The translations under genes and the position numbers were made by a program. A DNA stretch of 64,000 bases from Ephemerocybe angulata (lineage: Eukaryota > Basidiomycota > Agaricomycetes > Agaricales > Psathyrellaceae), in NCBI GenBank assembly GCA_013368325.1, contig JAACJK010000172.1, positions 372,001 through 436,000 on the forward strand. The letters are read 5' to 3'. The notes under the pieces were generated by a model. That model was not told the DNA's origin and made no database searches. It saw only the letters and a program-made list of their open reading frames with translations. Below are positions 43,357 through 56,257 of the stretch, in pieces (the stretch's first letter is position 1; the number at the start of each line of letters is the position of its first letter).

Positions 43357-44136
43357 CTAATTCTGACGAGCCTGGCTATAGCCAGCAATCTCATCGGGAT
43401 CGCTCCGCCAAACTCGAAGCTCATTACGAAGGTCTTCTAGGTCCCTCATACACTCCATTTTCTCGTCAAACTCTCGCTCGAATCGGCTCTCCGCATCAGC
43501 CAAACGGTCCAATAGGGCTGCTTTCTCAGCAAACCACATCGTCCCTGCCTCGGTCAACTCGTGGACTCTCCCTTTCAGCTTGACAACCTTCCGCTCCAGC
43601 TTCTGTATCTCTCGAACATACTCGTCAGGCTTGGCTGTCTTTGTGGACAGCGACTCCCAATATGCCGCAGCATCTGGAGATTCAGCCAATTCATCAGCGA
43701 TGCGGGCCTCCTCCAGCACCTCCAACTTCTCGAGCTGCTCCTGCTCCTCTCCATTACCATGGCCCCATCCTGTCCCCATATTCGGATCGGCCGAATCTGA
43801 ATCTATCTCTGCAGCCTCGCGAGCAGCCTGTCTGTTAACCCGCCTTTGGTTTCTGGCGTTGGCTGCAGCTTCTATAAAAGAGTATGAGCACCCGATACAT
43901 AATTGAATAGTCGTATCATGACACCCACCCTTCCTGCTGGCTTCTGCTGCATTGGGAACTCGAGGCGCAGCTCGAGCATTCCAAACTGCGCCACTCTGGC
44001 CAAGGCGCTTTTGTCCTGTCCCTTTCGCTTTCGAGTTGCTTGTTATCATCTTGGGAGTCACCCGCCTGTTGTTGGAGGGTCCTTGGAACGGATTCAGGTT
44101 CTCGTCGGCAAGTGTCTTCGAAGTTGTCTTTGGCAT
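43357..44136 (-). CDS. coiled-coil protein of unknown function, two exons
   Basis: Exon 44136-43929 starts MPKTTSKTLADENLNPFQGP. A 57-nt intron (GTGGGT...TTTATAG) leads to exon 43871-43357, giving about 240 aa. The intron is also open in frame, so a 259-aa unspliced form is possible. The N-terminal part is basic. The C-terminal 150 residues form a clear coiled coil (EQEQLEKLEVLEEARIADEL, VREIQKLERKVVKLKGRVHE, ESRFEREFDEKMECMRDLED). Cytoskeletal or chromosomal roles are possible but unsupported. Confidence 0.65.
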   Translation of the reverse strand: MPKTTSKTLADENLNPFQGPSNNRRVTPKMITSNSKAKGTGQKRLGQSGAVWNARAAPRVPNAAEASRKGGCHDTTIQLCIGCSYSFIEAAANARNQRRVNRQAAREAAEIDSDSADPNMGTGWGHGNGEEQEQLEKLEVLEEARIADELAESPDAAAYWESLSTKTAKPDEYVREIQKLERKVVKLKGRVHELTEAGTMWFAEKAALLDRLADAESRFEREFDEKMECMRDLEDLRNELRVWRSDPDEIAGYSQARQN

Positions 44137-44917
44137 CTTGATATTATGGTTGGGTAAGAAAAGGATCAGTTGGGTGAACTGGGTAGTTGGTAGCTCTGTA
44201 GAGAGGGCAATAATGGTGGGCTGAGTTTGCAAAGAGTGCAATGATGATGGTGGTCGTCGACTCTGTGATCCTGTATTTATGAGTGCTGGAAGTAGGTATG
44301 TGTATAGCCTCCCTCGATACAGCTTAGATGCCCTCAAACTTGAACAATGTTCCTCAGGAGCTGGGCTGTTCCCCCTACTACTAAATTATTCCGTTTCGTA
44401 TTGGAATGGCTCGGAATCATTGCCTCGTCGCCTCAAGGGTCTGTTGTGCCAGTGCCAGGGCCGGCAACCAAAATAGCTGCCGGGTTGATGGACTGACCGG
44501 ACCCCATCTCCTGTTCGCCTTTCACCTTCACCCACGACTACTACTAGGAGGAGAGGCTCAGCGGCCTACTAGTACTCTTTTTACCGTTAACATGAATCTT
44601 TCTTTTATCTTCACACTTCCTCTCAATGACTTCAAGCTCAGCCCAACATTGGTCAAGGATACGCCCAGAGTCTCCAGCAGTCACAGTAGCGTTTCATTCT
44701 TGAAACGATGGTCCAAACGCAACAACGAATCACTGCCCAAGGACCCTCGCACTCGCTTCACCTTGAAACCTTTGGTTGGGAATGCTGGATTACTAGTCCT
44801 ATTTCTATTTCCTCTGCCAGACCGTTCAAACACAAACATCTCCCGGAGTCCCCTCCCACTTCCCCACATCCGACGTCTCACAAGTCTTGTTTGTTCCCCT
44901 CGAGAAGTTGCAAACAC
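44137..44917. other. intergenic; left flank of the Plavaka transposase gene
   Basis: This holds the upstream region of the coiled-coil gene and the 5' flank of the transposase. The frame around the transposase start is open from 44708, but the first zinc-finger Met is at 44918. I could not find the transposon's terminal inverted repeat. Confidence 0.4.
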
Positions 44918-47900
44918 ATGGAGCGTGAATGCGATGGCTGTCGCATGTGGTTTAAACCCCGAGCCTACGCATCGCACCTCAAAAACTGTCAACAAACTGT
45001 CGATGATACAAACCGTGCCCTTCGTGAATACAGGGAGCACTGGGTAGCTAAGAGGCGGAAGGTATCGCTCGACGAATTCATCCCCATTGCAATACCTCTG
45101 GATACCGAAGAACTGATCCCGATCCGGAAACGGAAGGTAAGCAATATGGTCGTTTAGTGCCTTTATACTATCTGCAACCTGCGCTTACATTCGCTAAACA
45201 TCAGAAGCCCTACCCCTACCACCCTCATCATCAACCACGACCTTCAACCAATGCTATCGCCCCCCACTTCCCTCCGCCCTCACTTCCAACAAATGAAGGC
45301 ACTCCGGGCGCCAGCTGCAGTCAGCCCCAGTCAAGGTTGAGCACATCACCACCGCTGCCGAGCGTCAGTGGATTCGACTCACCGACCACCCACCCCTCCG
45401 CTGTCGTAGATGCGGATGGCATGGACGTTGACTATCGACCTTGTGTTCCTGAACCAGACGCACTCGTATCTCAGCCGCCTGTATCACATTCCTTACTTCC
45501 CTTGTCGGATCGACTCCCTGAGACTTTGCTTCCCTTCAGTAAGTATCACTTCTTCTGGCCACCCCACCGAGATTCATATGCTGATTTGTGTGAAAAGAGA
45601 CACCACTACAGCGTCATAAGGAGCGCAGAAAAGTGCATCTGGAAGCGATGGCCGTTGCTGCGCCCCCTGTCCCCAAAGATTGGCCTGGTCCCGCGAATTC
45701 ATTCGGGCTTCTTCGGACGTACTATGGATTTCGCCTACCTACCCGCGACCCCGAAGAGCATCTTACTCTGGATGACCTGTACGACTCCACCAATCATGAG
45801 GAGCCCCCAGAACTATGCCTTGACCTGCACTCTTCGCCTTTTGCCAACCATCCCTTTGGTCCCTTCCCCAACCTCTCCAGTTTTGAATTAGGGGAGTGGT
45901 TCGTCAAAAATGGCGGTCAGACGTCTATAACGAGCCTCCAGAATCTCGTTGAACTCATGCAGAGGCCTGGGTTTGCGACCGACGTCACCCTCACGGATTG
46001 GCCCAAGGCTCTAGATAATCTTAGCCGAAACAAGCAAGACTGCGCGCAGGACGACCAATGGGTTGACGACGACGATGGATGGCACGAGACCCCAATATCA
46101 ATCTCTATTCCTATCAAGAAGGAGGTCGATCAGCACTGTGTCGGCACCCTCTATCATCGTGATATTCTCTCTATCGTACGGGAGAAGATCACAAATAGCC
46201 CGGATATGAACCAATTTCACTTTGATCCCTATGAACTCTTGTGGCAACCTCCTGGAACAGACCCCACCTCTACGCCTCCCATTCGCGTCCACTCAGAACT
46301 ATACAACTCGGATGCGTTTCTCCAGGCACACCGCGAACTTATGGATTCTCCACCCGTTCCTGGTTGTCGCCGTCCTCGCGTGGTCCTCGGGCTCATGTTC
46401 TGGTCTGACGAAACCCACTTGTCCAATTTCGCTCCCGAGAAACTGTGGGCATTGTACATGTGCTTTGGCAATGAATCTAAGTACCGTCGATCGAAGCCAT
46501 CGGAGAACCTGGTTCATCAGGTGGCATACTTTGATAAGGTAAACCCTCATAACTATTATCATAGGATCTTGCTCAAAGTCTAATGTAACCCAAAGCCATC
46601 AGCGTCATTCAAGGACTATATTACGAAGAGGGCAAAAGGGCGGCTTCCAGAGAAGAAGTACTTCATGAGCCACTGTGGGAAGGAAGCGTTTCACGAACAG
46701 TGGAACATTATTCTCACCGAAGAGCTTCTTGACGCCATTGTCAACGGGATCGTGCTCATGTGCAGCGATGGGGTAGAGCGTCGATTTTATATCCGAATCT
46801 TCACCTACTCGGCTGACTACCCTGAAAAGTGTGTCAATTCTATTACTTCATTTTGACGGTGCGGTGCTAACGATAACGTTCCACTTAGGGTGCTTATTGC
46901 AACCATACGATCCCTGGGTGACTGCCCTTGTCCTCGTTGCTTAGTAAAGGTGAAGGATCTTCATAACTTAGGCACGGATGAGGACATTCGCACTCGAGAG
47001 GAGTTTACTCGAAAAGACGATGAAGCTCGTCAAACCCTCATTCGGGAGGCAAGGGAGGCAGTTTTTGTCAAAGGGTTGGCACTTGCAGGGAAGACGGTCG
47101 AGGGCATGCTCAAGCCCCAGTCCCTTCGACCAATTGAGGTTCGTACTAGGTCGAATAATAAAAGTCAAACACTAATGACCTTCACCACGATCTCGTTAGA
47201 ACGCCTTTTCGAAGGTCACTGACGTGGATCCAAACTTCGATATCTTTCAGGCATTGCCTGTGGATCTCTTGCATGAGTTCGAGATAGGTGTTGGGAAAGC
47301 GCTATTCATCCACCTTGTACGGATTGCCCGGGCGTCTCTCGAAGATGACGTTCTCATGCACGAACTCGATAGGCGGTATGTTGCTAGTCAATGCACGACA
47401 TCTATCATCTAGCTGACATCAACATTGCCTCAGGTATCGCTTGGTTCCAGGGTTTGGCAAAACCATTCGCCGTTTTCCGCATAATGTCTCCGACTTCAAA
47501 CGGAAGACTGCTCGTGACTTCGAGTCGTTTCTACAGGTGTGTGTGTGCATATGATCTCAATTAGACAATAGCAGCTAATTATGCTGAAATGGGGTCACAG
47601 TGCGCCCTCCCTGTCTTCGACTCCCTCCTTCTCAAACCCGATCACACCAAATCTGTCCTTTCCATTCTTTCGGTCTCGTGTCGATGGCATGCCTTGGCGA
47701 AGCTAAGAATGCATACCGATCCTACCCTCGATCTCCTTGAACAAACGACAATTGAACTCGGGGAGGAATTTCGAGCATTCATCGACAATGTTTGTTCAGA
47801 AGTCGAGACCATGGAACTCCCTGGGGAGAAGCTTAGAAGAGAGCGCCAAGAAATAAGGGAGGCGAAGGCCAAGGAGGCGAAGGATAAAGCAGTAACACCG

Positions 47901-48379
47901 ATTGAAAAGTTAGTGAAAGCAGTGGAGAAGGCAGAGGCCGCATTTGAGAAGGCAAAGAAGGCGGCGGCGACATCTGTAAGGACATCGCGAGAGAAGGCGG
48001 AAGCAGCGGAGAGGGCAAGGGTAAAAGGCGCAAAGAACGCAGTGCAGAAAGCGGAGGAGGCGGAGAAGGGAGAGCGACGGCGCATTCAGATGGCGGACAG
48101 GCTAGCCAGTACCCAAGCAGCCCTAGAGACCGCAAAATCCACCTTAACTCAGGCAACAGTGGTATGTCACCCTCGTCCGTGTCTCTCTGCATACGGCTGT
48201 GCTAATTGCGCCATCATGCTCCGTAGCTCCCTACCCCTTCCATCTCTGATAGAACACCGTCAGAAGGCACCGAAGAACCGACAGCGACCTCTACTACAGC
48301 TGCTGCCGCGCCCCTCCCAAAGCAGCCTACATCAGGGGAACCCTGTTCCAAAGATATACCTTGGTATGAAGTTATATAG
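44918..48379 (+). CDS. Plavaka-type transposase, C-terminally truncated, nine exons
   Basis: Exons 44918-45136, 45205-45538, 45598-46538, 46596-46828, 46889-47138, 47200-47375, 47434-47536, 47601-48161 and 48227-48379 join in phase and give about 989 aa. The start MERECDGC opens a finger (CDGCRMWFKPRAYASHLKNC). Core blocks typical of Plavaka are DWPGPANSFGLLRTYYGF, VVLGLMFWSDETHLSNFAPE, LWALYMCFGNESKYRRSKPS, IATIRSLGDCPCPRCLV and DLLHEFEIGVGKALF. An Ala/Lys/Glu coiled coil covers about residues 750-860. The family normally continues past this into a final conserved part (a YKLHALGDYV-like block), which I do not find. The frame stops at 48377-48379 and unrelated sequence follows. It is probably non-autonomous. 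Confidence 0.8.
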
Positions 48380-49199
48380 CTTGGTCATCCATGATCATAC
48401 ATATAATCACTCCCATTATGACAATGTAGTTGACCTATGATTATATGGACATGCAGCGTTGACGAACCTCGCCAGCAGCATCTAAATTCGAAACGTGGTC
48501 ATCATTTTATCAGCCCAGTCAAGGTAATACACCTGATCATTAGTATAATCTCCGGAAAGCTATATAATCGCAGACAGCGATGACGACGTCCGGCATCTTT
48601 GCCATCAATCGAGCCATTGGTCAGATGTGGCATTCTGATAGATGATGACAGTCGATTGTCAACTCTCTCAGGCTGCCTCCTGGTACCAACCTTGAAATTA
48701 TGCCGCTCAATGACAAGATGGGCTAGGACTGACATCGTTGATAAGATATGGCGAAATGTTGGACCTGATCAAGTCAGCATGTCTGAGGGACGCTGTTCGG
48801 CGAAGCCAGACTGGTAGCAATTGGTCTTCATAACCAGTATGACATGCCTCGTCATTAGCCCGTCAAGGTGAGAACGATTGTCACAAGTGCAATAATGAGC
48901 GGGATGGCAACCCCAGCCATTAAGGCATACTTGATAACTACCCCATAATCATTGTAGCAGCTTACAATCCGATCGAAGAATTCTCACCATGCGCAATTCT
49001 GGCATACTTGATAGTTCAAGTCATCGCGCCGTGGACGGTCAACCAAGGTGATGATGGCCACACTGGCAGTTTGGAGGAATGATGAATATACGACGAAACA
49101 AGAACAATATAATAGCACTAGAATCAGATACACGAGAAACTATAAACGGATGAAACAGTCACAACACTACACAGCGGACATGCTTCTACTAGACCTCTG
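48380..49199. other. no gene supported; expected site of the missing transposase end
   Basis: A/T-richer sequence with TGATCATNCATATA-like runs at 48388-48450. The phrase GGCATACTTGATA occurs twice (about 48926 and 49001). No transposase C-terminal block is seen in any frame. Confidence 0.45.
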
Positions 49200-50685
49200 T
49201 TACGACCCCTCCTCACCCCGTGCCGTCGAAGCTGCGCCCGCCAATGCCTTCTTTTCCGCCCGCTTCTTCTTGATGAGCCTCCATGCGCTGTTTGCCGGAG
49301 CAACACGAGTCGTTGAACGCAGGGTAGAAGGGAAGATTACTCTATAGGAATCCAGGACAGGTTGAGACGCGGGAACGTAACATTTGAACGAACGACTTAC
49401 TTGTTCCACCAAGCGATCAATGCGGTGACTTCCTCTTCCTCCTCTGGGTCTTCTAATAGGTCGAGCAACGACGTGTAGAATGTCTCGGAATCGGTGTCGT
49501 AGTCCGACCGGCAGAATTGGGCGGCATCTGAGAGTGCAAATCGGACCTGATAGATAGATTAATGACGAAGACTTGAGACCGTGACACAGACAGGCTCACC
49601 TGCGTAGCGATGTACGCGATGGACGCTGCGGTAACGCGCGTCATCCCATGCAGCCGAGCGTTCCCTGAGCGAGTGGCACGGCTGTGGTCATCCGCCGAAC
49701 TAGGGGATGTGAAGACATGTTTGTACGCCTGTATGTAGTCAGTATCGATGTCAACCACTTTGGATATCTTCACTCACCAACACCAAAAGCCGACTGCGAA
49801 GAAGACCACGCCACGGCTCCTCCGAATCGAACTTCTCGTCGCGAAATAGGAAGACGGGCCAGTCCTCTCCCGAGACCGATATCTCTTTGTTTCGAAGTTG
49901 CTCCCTGACTCTATATCAAGAAATGTTAGCGACTGGAGAGATGGGGGAAAGAGGGCCAGCGAACTCTTCATCGGCCCAGTCCATGCTAATGGGGCATAGG
50001 AGGAATCCTGTCCGTGGGTGGTGGAAACCGCGCTCGATCTTCGAGTTTCGGGGGAGCTTTGGGCGTAGGGGCTCGCCATCCTCGGGTGAAATCCAGTCAA
50101 TGATGGCGGGCTTCAGACCTTTTGTATCATCAGCCCGACCACCGTTGGTTCCCTTCTGTATCTATGAAGTGACGTTAGTACGAAGAGGGCGTGTTAGGAA
50201 GAACAACATACCGAGGCGCACACCTCCGTGACTTCGTCTGGATCTGCGTCAAGAATGATCTCCTTTAATCCGGGTATGAGGTTCAAGAGCTTCACGTATA
50301 TCCGAGCCTCTCGCCGTTCCCTAGGTCAAAGTCAGAACAAGGGCGGAAAATGACAATGGTTACACGACAAACTGGGGTGTGTTGGGCGGGTTCTCGTCAT
50401 TGAACGCCAAAGCATTCGCAACCAGGGCGTGTATGTTGGGGAATGCGAACACGGTCCGTCCAAAGTGCCGACCATGGTGCACGTAGGGGTCCTTTGGTGA
50501 CCTACGGGAAAGTATAGTGTTATTAGTCTGAGACGATGTCAAGTTTGATAGCCACTCACGCTTTCTTTCGCGCGCCTAGCGAGAGCCCTGAAGCCATAGC
50601 ACTGGCAGGTCTCTTCCGGGACGCAGGGCTGGAATTTTGTATGCCATAGCGAGGGTCGCGGTTTTCCTTATCGTTGCGGGACATT
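49200..50685 (-). CDS. DUF6698-type fungal protein, copy 2, eight exons
   Basis: Exons 50685-50561, 50501-50364, 50320-50212, 50155-49965, 49910-49778, 49728-49600, 49546-49401 and 49341-49200 join in phase and give about 370 aa. Blocks parallel copy 1: HHGRHFGRTVFAFPN, ADDTKGLKPAIIDWISP, RGFHHPRTGFLLCP, PWRGLLRSRLLVLAYKHVF, HSRATRSGNARLHGMTRV and LIAWWNKVIFPS. Intron positions also correspond (before the YKHVF exon, before VRFALS, before IFPS). The start MSRNDKENRDPRYG is charged. Function is unknown in the family. Confidence 0.75.
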
Positions 50686-51782
50686 GGGGATGTCGTTGAA
50701 GAGAGGAGGGATGGGGTGCGGGGAGGTGAACGACGGAAGGGGGGGAAAGAAAAGTTTGGGTTTACCCCCAGATACGAACCAATTAAGAGATCTCGACATG
50801 GGCTCCATATCGTGGTAAAATCGTGGGTCCACATATGGTTGCAATGCTACCAGATCTGGAGTGACCGCGTGCTGAGAAGTAAGCGCTGGGAGCATGATCA
50901 TGCATGTTCGAGAATCGGACTCGCACCTGGTCACTCATCACTACTGGCTGTACTTCGCTCTGTCTTCTCCATTTCCCAATATCCCAAGGGAATGTAGCGT
51001 AGCACGAGGTATGGGACCGCAGACAATTCTCAGTGCTCTTGGAGAAGGGAAGGTGGAGGTTCAAGACAAGAGATCTAAACCCTCGTGCCAATCGGATACA
51101 TAATTAAAGATATCTCACGCTTCCAATCGGGCCATCAATCTCCTAAAGCTCCACCCTGCCCGCCGACGCGGCTTGGACGAAGCCCATTTTCAACTGTTTT
51201 AGTCCATAAGTTCCGCAATGCTCGCCATCGTGGCGAACAAGAACTACTGAAGGTCATGGGGCTCTGTTGTGCTTACGAGTCTTTAGAGGTATATGGCCGG
51301 GAGAAAGGCCCCGAAAGAGAGGCTCATGTATACGAAGAAGATGTGTAGATACATACATATAGGGTAGTGAGGTGCATAGCGCCGCCGCCGCGCCATATTA
51401 CAGAAAGTATAGTGGACGGTATAGAGTACTCGAGCCTATAGGAATAGTAAGTAGGAGGCGAGGCATACCTCAGCGACCTGGACCTTGAAGAAAAAACATT
51501 GTGGACATCAAGTCAAAGACCAAGTATAGACCAGCTATAACCTTGATGGTCGAATGCGCATATACTTGCCGTGGATGTACTAGACAGTGGGAGATGGTAT
51601 GCCAGGCAGACCCGTTGGAGATGTAATGGGGGAAGATGAATGGGGGAAGATGGTTCAGCGGGGACATTACAAAGTCAACGCGCGTGCGTGAAGTCCTCGC
51701 CTCAGAAAGGCGAATACAACTTGAATACAACGTGAAAGAACTATCCTCTTGTGTGGACTGCTGGATGCTTTCCGGGAGTGGG
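50686..51782. other. intergenic, no gene supported
   Basis: Upstream of the DUF6698 gene and downstream of the F-box gene. Only unlinked short frames; no repeat is recognised. Confidence 0.4.
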
Positions 51783-54331
51783 TTATCCATCTGGACCCTC
51801 GCAGCCCAGATGCAAAGCTGCTGGTGTAACAGTCCTTCCAGCCTGGTCTTCCAGCGAGACACCTGCTTCGCTACACATGTCCACGATGTGATACCAGAGT
51901 TCCCCGGTTCTGATTTCTCGCCGTAATTTGAGCGGAGGAGTCGGTGGTCCATGCCTTCGTTGTGTGAGGACGACATCGCTCCGGGAAGAGGATGAATTCC
52001 GGGAGACGTGCCGGAGCGGGTGCTTCGCGGAGCGGAGTGACTGGTACGACTTTGACACAAGGTTCGCGAACGAGGAGTACTCGTGTTTCGAAGGGGGCGA
52101 GGGATTGACTTCGCTGTTGCGAGACGAGGTTGAGGCTGTTTTACTGGGATATGTCCAGCCAGGCTCGAGCGACGGTGAGGGCGCGAAGCAGGCTCCTTCA
52201 TTGAGATGGGGTCCATGCGATTCCGCAATTGTTTTCCTAAGATTTAGCAGCGTGGTCATGTTCGCCCCACTCATGTCTCGCATAACTGCCAAACGAGGAA
52301 ATGCATCCCTATCCAGCAAGCGCTTCATTTGACCCAGGAGCTCATGCCATACATCGCCAACGTTGTCCTCCGTCGCTGAGCCACTAGCCGATGTATCGCC
52401 CGTATCTGATCTCCTCGCTGTTCTATCCCTCTGCTCCAGCATTTCTAGCCCTTCCCGAATGGTGACGTCTAGGTTACGGATTCCAATGAGGCGTAACGTC
52501 GGATGAGACTGGAGGAGTGCATGGGGCGCAGCCCATCCAGTAGGCTGGTAGGTGATAGATGGGCTGGCATCGCAGATGAGCTCGGAAAGGTAAGGGCATA
52601 GTTCTGCCAGGGGCGACCCAGATGCAGCACGGGAACTTCCACTCCCTCTCCCGGCGTGTGAGGTAGGCGGGTCAGTCACCCAGTATTCTTCGCCAGCTGA
52701 CCTCGATTCATGATGTCCAAGCTCGAGTTGAAAGACCCTTTCTCCGTGACTCTGGAGAAACGATCTAAGTCCCATTCCAATATGAGGGAGGTCGCCCGAG
52801 ACGATGCAGAGATTTCGCAGCTGTGGCATACTCCACTTTGCTAGAATATGGAGGCTCGCATCGTCGACAGTGACTTTGAGCGTACGTAGCTGCGAGAGCT
52901 CGAGAGTGGGTGCTTCCGAGTTGTTTGGCATATAGTCGATTGGGGGTGTATGGGTCGAGGTGTTGAGAGCGGCATCGAGGAAGCTCCGGCCAGTGCCACC
53001 AATGCTCTTCAGACAGAGGTTGAGCTCCAAGCGGCGGAGTTGGCTTCCAGCGCTGATAAGCCTAGGCTCGATGATGTGATGGTAATACGAGATGGTAGTA
53101 CCGGCCTCGCATCTTGAGTCGTATATCGTCCAGGACAACTGGTGAAGAAGAGTCTCGCTATCTGGGTTTAGAAGGACAGCCAAGACGTCGGTATCATGTA
53201 TTTGACGCGCAAGCGAGTCGTAACTTTCGTTTGATAGGTAGGATGATGTTTGAGTTGAGAAGGAGGATGTTGCCCATGAATCGAGTTCGGAACTTGGAAG
53301 GGGTACTGTTTTTGTTCTTGAGCTAGCAGAAGGGGGTGGCACGATGTAGAACTTGGGATTACGGCGAATGGAGTGGTTGTCGGAGAATACTTGAAGGAAA
53401 GGGGCGTTCTCGAGGATAACAAGAAGTAACGATGGCGGACAGCGATCGTGCGACGACGTTTCGAGGTGTATGCGACGGATATAAAGACCGACAGGATCGT
53501 CCACTGGTGGTAAAGTGTTCTCTAGGGCGCGGCGCGCCTGGACAGGCGGATCATGAGTCACGCGCCCTGAAGCTCCTTTGAAAGCTCTTGACGTCGTCAG
53601 CCTCTTCAGAATTAAGGCGGCTAAGCGCTCGGCGTCTCTTGTGGTCGTGATCCAGATAAACCCAAACAGTATAGGCTGAACGGCCCAGAACCAAGTCTTC
53701 GACACGAGAGCTAAACTGCATTTGAATCGCATCGAATTCTTATATGCTGAGAGAAGGTGCCCGTGAGAGTGCTGGGAATGCAGGAAGGAGGTGGGTATCA
53801 ATGAGTCGGGATTATTGGGGTCGGGGTTGAAAAAAGGGTCATGCGGTGTCGATGCGTCGCGAAGGATTTGAGCCCATATTTCTGTCGGGAGCTCCAAGGT
53901 AACAGGCGGCTCGTGTTGCCCAGCCAGAGGGCTGAGATCCGTTACGGTTGCACGTCCTGAAGACGGCTTGGTGGAAGCACTGATGCTGCGTTGGTGAAGG
54001 ACTTGAGCTCTGAAACAACTCTAATGTAAGTATGGGTATGTTATCCAGGGCGACTGAGTCGCGGCTCTCTGTTTACATACCGCCGATAAGTCGTATTGGT
54101 GAGCTCTTGGCAAGAAGGCGCCCTTGGTTGAGTCGAGCACGGTAGTTCGTCTCGATGCTCGCTAGTATCTATTGGCGGCGGCGAAGTCAGTTGGTTACAC
54201 ATTCACAATTGCATTTATGAGCGCTTACCGGATTGGTCCTCCTCTGAACCGGAGGCCCAAAAAAGCTTGATATAGTCGACCAGCGACTGGGCTAGTGCTC
54301 GAAATCCAGGTATAGCACAGACGATGGACAT
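51783..54331 (-). CDS. F-box protein with extended N-terminus, three exons
   Basis: Exons 54331-54229, 54168-54081 and 54009-51783 join in phase (introns 60 and 71 nt) and give about 805 aa. The start MSIVCAIPGFRALAQSLVDY is chosen because the large exon has no ATG before the F-box. The F-box is LELPTEIWAQILRDAS...FKCSLALVSKTWFWAVQPIL at about residues 98-160, as in fungal SCF ubiquitin-ligase adaptors. A long region with LRR-like pieces follows (LRRLELNLCLKSIGG, QLRTLKVTVDDASLHILAKW, MPQLRNLCIVSGDLPHIGMG), which would select substrate. Ser/Arg-rich linkers lie near the C-terminus. Many such genes exist per Agaricomycete genome, so no specific function is inferred. Confidence 0.7.
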
Positions 54332-55308
54332 TCCACAAAGGTATCTTGGTTCAACTGCTCGGGCAACTTGAACTTGAAGGCTTTGGCAATCCGGACGAAT
54401 ACCGACGAAGCTTCGTAGCTATTTGTGTTCTCTTGGAGTGGTGGGCGATGGTTGAATATGGTGTAGGGTCTTTAAGAGGCCCGTGCTCAAAGAAGGACCT
54501 CGTCTAGGGGCCTGATGAGCATCGCACGAACAGGTAGGTGTGGTAGCATACCGACAATTATGATTCTCTAATGAAGTATAGTTGGTGCGCTTGTAGCGCC
54601 AGGTCTGTGCCGGGCCCCGCCTGCGAGGTGTCACAAATGTAGGTTCGGGCTGAGGAGGGTGAGCTTGCCACGTCGATGGAATCTGGGGTTTATATCTCCT
54701 AGTTCCAGCAGTGGAGCAGTACCGTCGAATGTGTTGTCCGGTAGGAGCAGCAGGCCTGTTTTGAGGGTGCGATGACGAGTTCAAGGAGCAGAGAAGTGAA
54801 AGCAAGGTATCCCTCTCCTGCAGAGAATATCCGAGTCGGTTCTCTAGACAGCTTGTGGCCGATAGAGCGAGTCACGGTCAGGGTGCAACTTGTGATGCGG
54901 TACCTTGCCCAACAACTTCACAGTTGTGGCTTGCCCCGCCCTCGGCTTCAATTGTACGTGAATCGGCTTGGACGGCGCCATTGAGCCCCACCGATACCTC
55001 GAGTTCACTGAGCGAGTTGGCTTTGCCGATTAAGAAAGCGAAGACTCGTAAACAACAATGGGCTCAGCCGGGGTTCCAAGCAACGTCCGAAGGTCATGTG
55101 CTGGCAGTGGTGCCAGATTATGATGCCTGCAACTCAAATGGAAACTTACAAGATCAAGGTCACTCGTAGACAACGTCCTGATTCTTCACGGTAGTTGGGA
55201 CAATGTATCGGCCAGAAGAGAAGTATATTACTATTGCCTGCCTCTGTCTCTCTGTTTAACAACCTATCGGAGTCTCAGACACACGCCGCTCACAACCGCG
55301 ACCGGCGC
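54332..55308. other. intergenic, no gene supported
   Basis: A 128-codon minus-strand frame (54419-54805) has unusual composition and no splice links. Nothing else is seen. Confidence 0.4.
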
Positions 55309-56257
55309 TCATTGATCCACATCCACAGCGTCGTAAAGATCTTTGGAAAGTACACCGCAAGCCTCCATTGTATCATCAGTATATCGCCAGTGCGGTGTGA
55401 GGGCGGGAAAGGGTGCGCACCTTCGCTTCGTACAGCTCGCCCCGCATACGAGTAACAAACTCAAAGCGGAGTCGAGCAAGGTGCTTCTGCTTGACTTCAT
55501 CCACATTTCCGGCGTTTCCTCCAAGCACCTCAATGTTATCCGGCTCGAGGTATGCAACACCCCCAATGATAGGGACATTCTCGAAGCGAACCTGCCGGGG
55601 TGAGGCGTCTCAAGTTAAGTCCAGTTCCTAGGATTTGATAGGTGCATACCTTGATCCCAATCGGCGCTTTCCCGAGTGTAAACGGTAAAGCCTTGTATTC
55701 CATCGCCTGAATCTCCATTTCACCGTCAGTGAACCAATACTTCAACGACTTCCGTGGGTATTTTGGTAATTTGCTGTCCAGCTCCATAAGTTCCACAAGC
55801 CCGACCTCTAGCCCGCGTTGCCCTGCTTTGTAGAGGTGAGAATGCATCACCTTGTCCCGGTCGATCCTCGTCTTCTCAAGTGCGAAGGCGCTGACTCCTA
55901 CTTCCGTCATATGGACCAGCTCCAGGATGACCGGGCCCTTCAAGGTGGTGTGCATTGAGGGAAGGGTTATCTCAGCGCGAAGCCCAGTGCCCTTCTTCAT
56001 AACATCTTCAAGGCGAGCGTGAAGGATTGCAAATTCCAGCTCGTTGAGGAAGCGTTCTTCCGTCTCGGAGTTGAAGGGGAAGATAAACTTCTCCTCCTCG
56101 ATAAACTGACATGTCTCCTCAATCCATTCCTGCATATATCCGAAGAGAATCAGTTTCAAGCTCATGGCTAGAAGGATAAAGTTGCACGTACGGGATCGAG
56201 AGAAGGACAAGGGAAAGTCCGGTCGATCCACGCTTGAATGTCAGACGTCGGAGGCAT
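55309..56257 (-). CDS. RMI1: RMI1 homologue (RecQ-mediated genome instability protein 1), four exons
   Basis: RMI1 binds topoisomerase III and a RecQ helicase (the Sgs1/BLM complex) in the nucleus and promotes dissolution of recombination intermediates. Exons 56257-56192, 56129-55650, 55591-55421 and 55362-55309 join in phase and give about 256 aa. The N-terminal helical part includes EWIEETCQFIEEEKFIFPF. The OB-fold region has KYPRKSLKYWFTDGEMEIQA, MEYKALPFTLGKAPIGIK and then ENVPIIGGVAYLEPDNIEVL, the family's most conserved stretch. The length fits the short fungal form carrying only this domain. The last intron uses GTGCGC and a GGAG acceptor with TACTGAT upstream. Confidence 0.87.

Noticed and set aside
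54419..54805. 128-codon minus-strand frame rich in Pro, Thr and Arg
   Set aside because: Composition looks like a shadow frame, and no exon chain reaches it.
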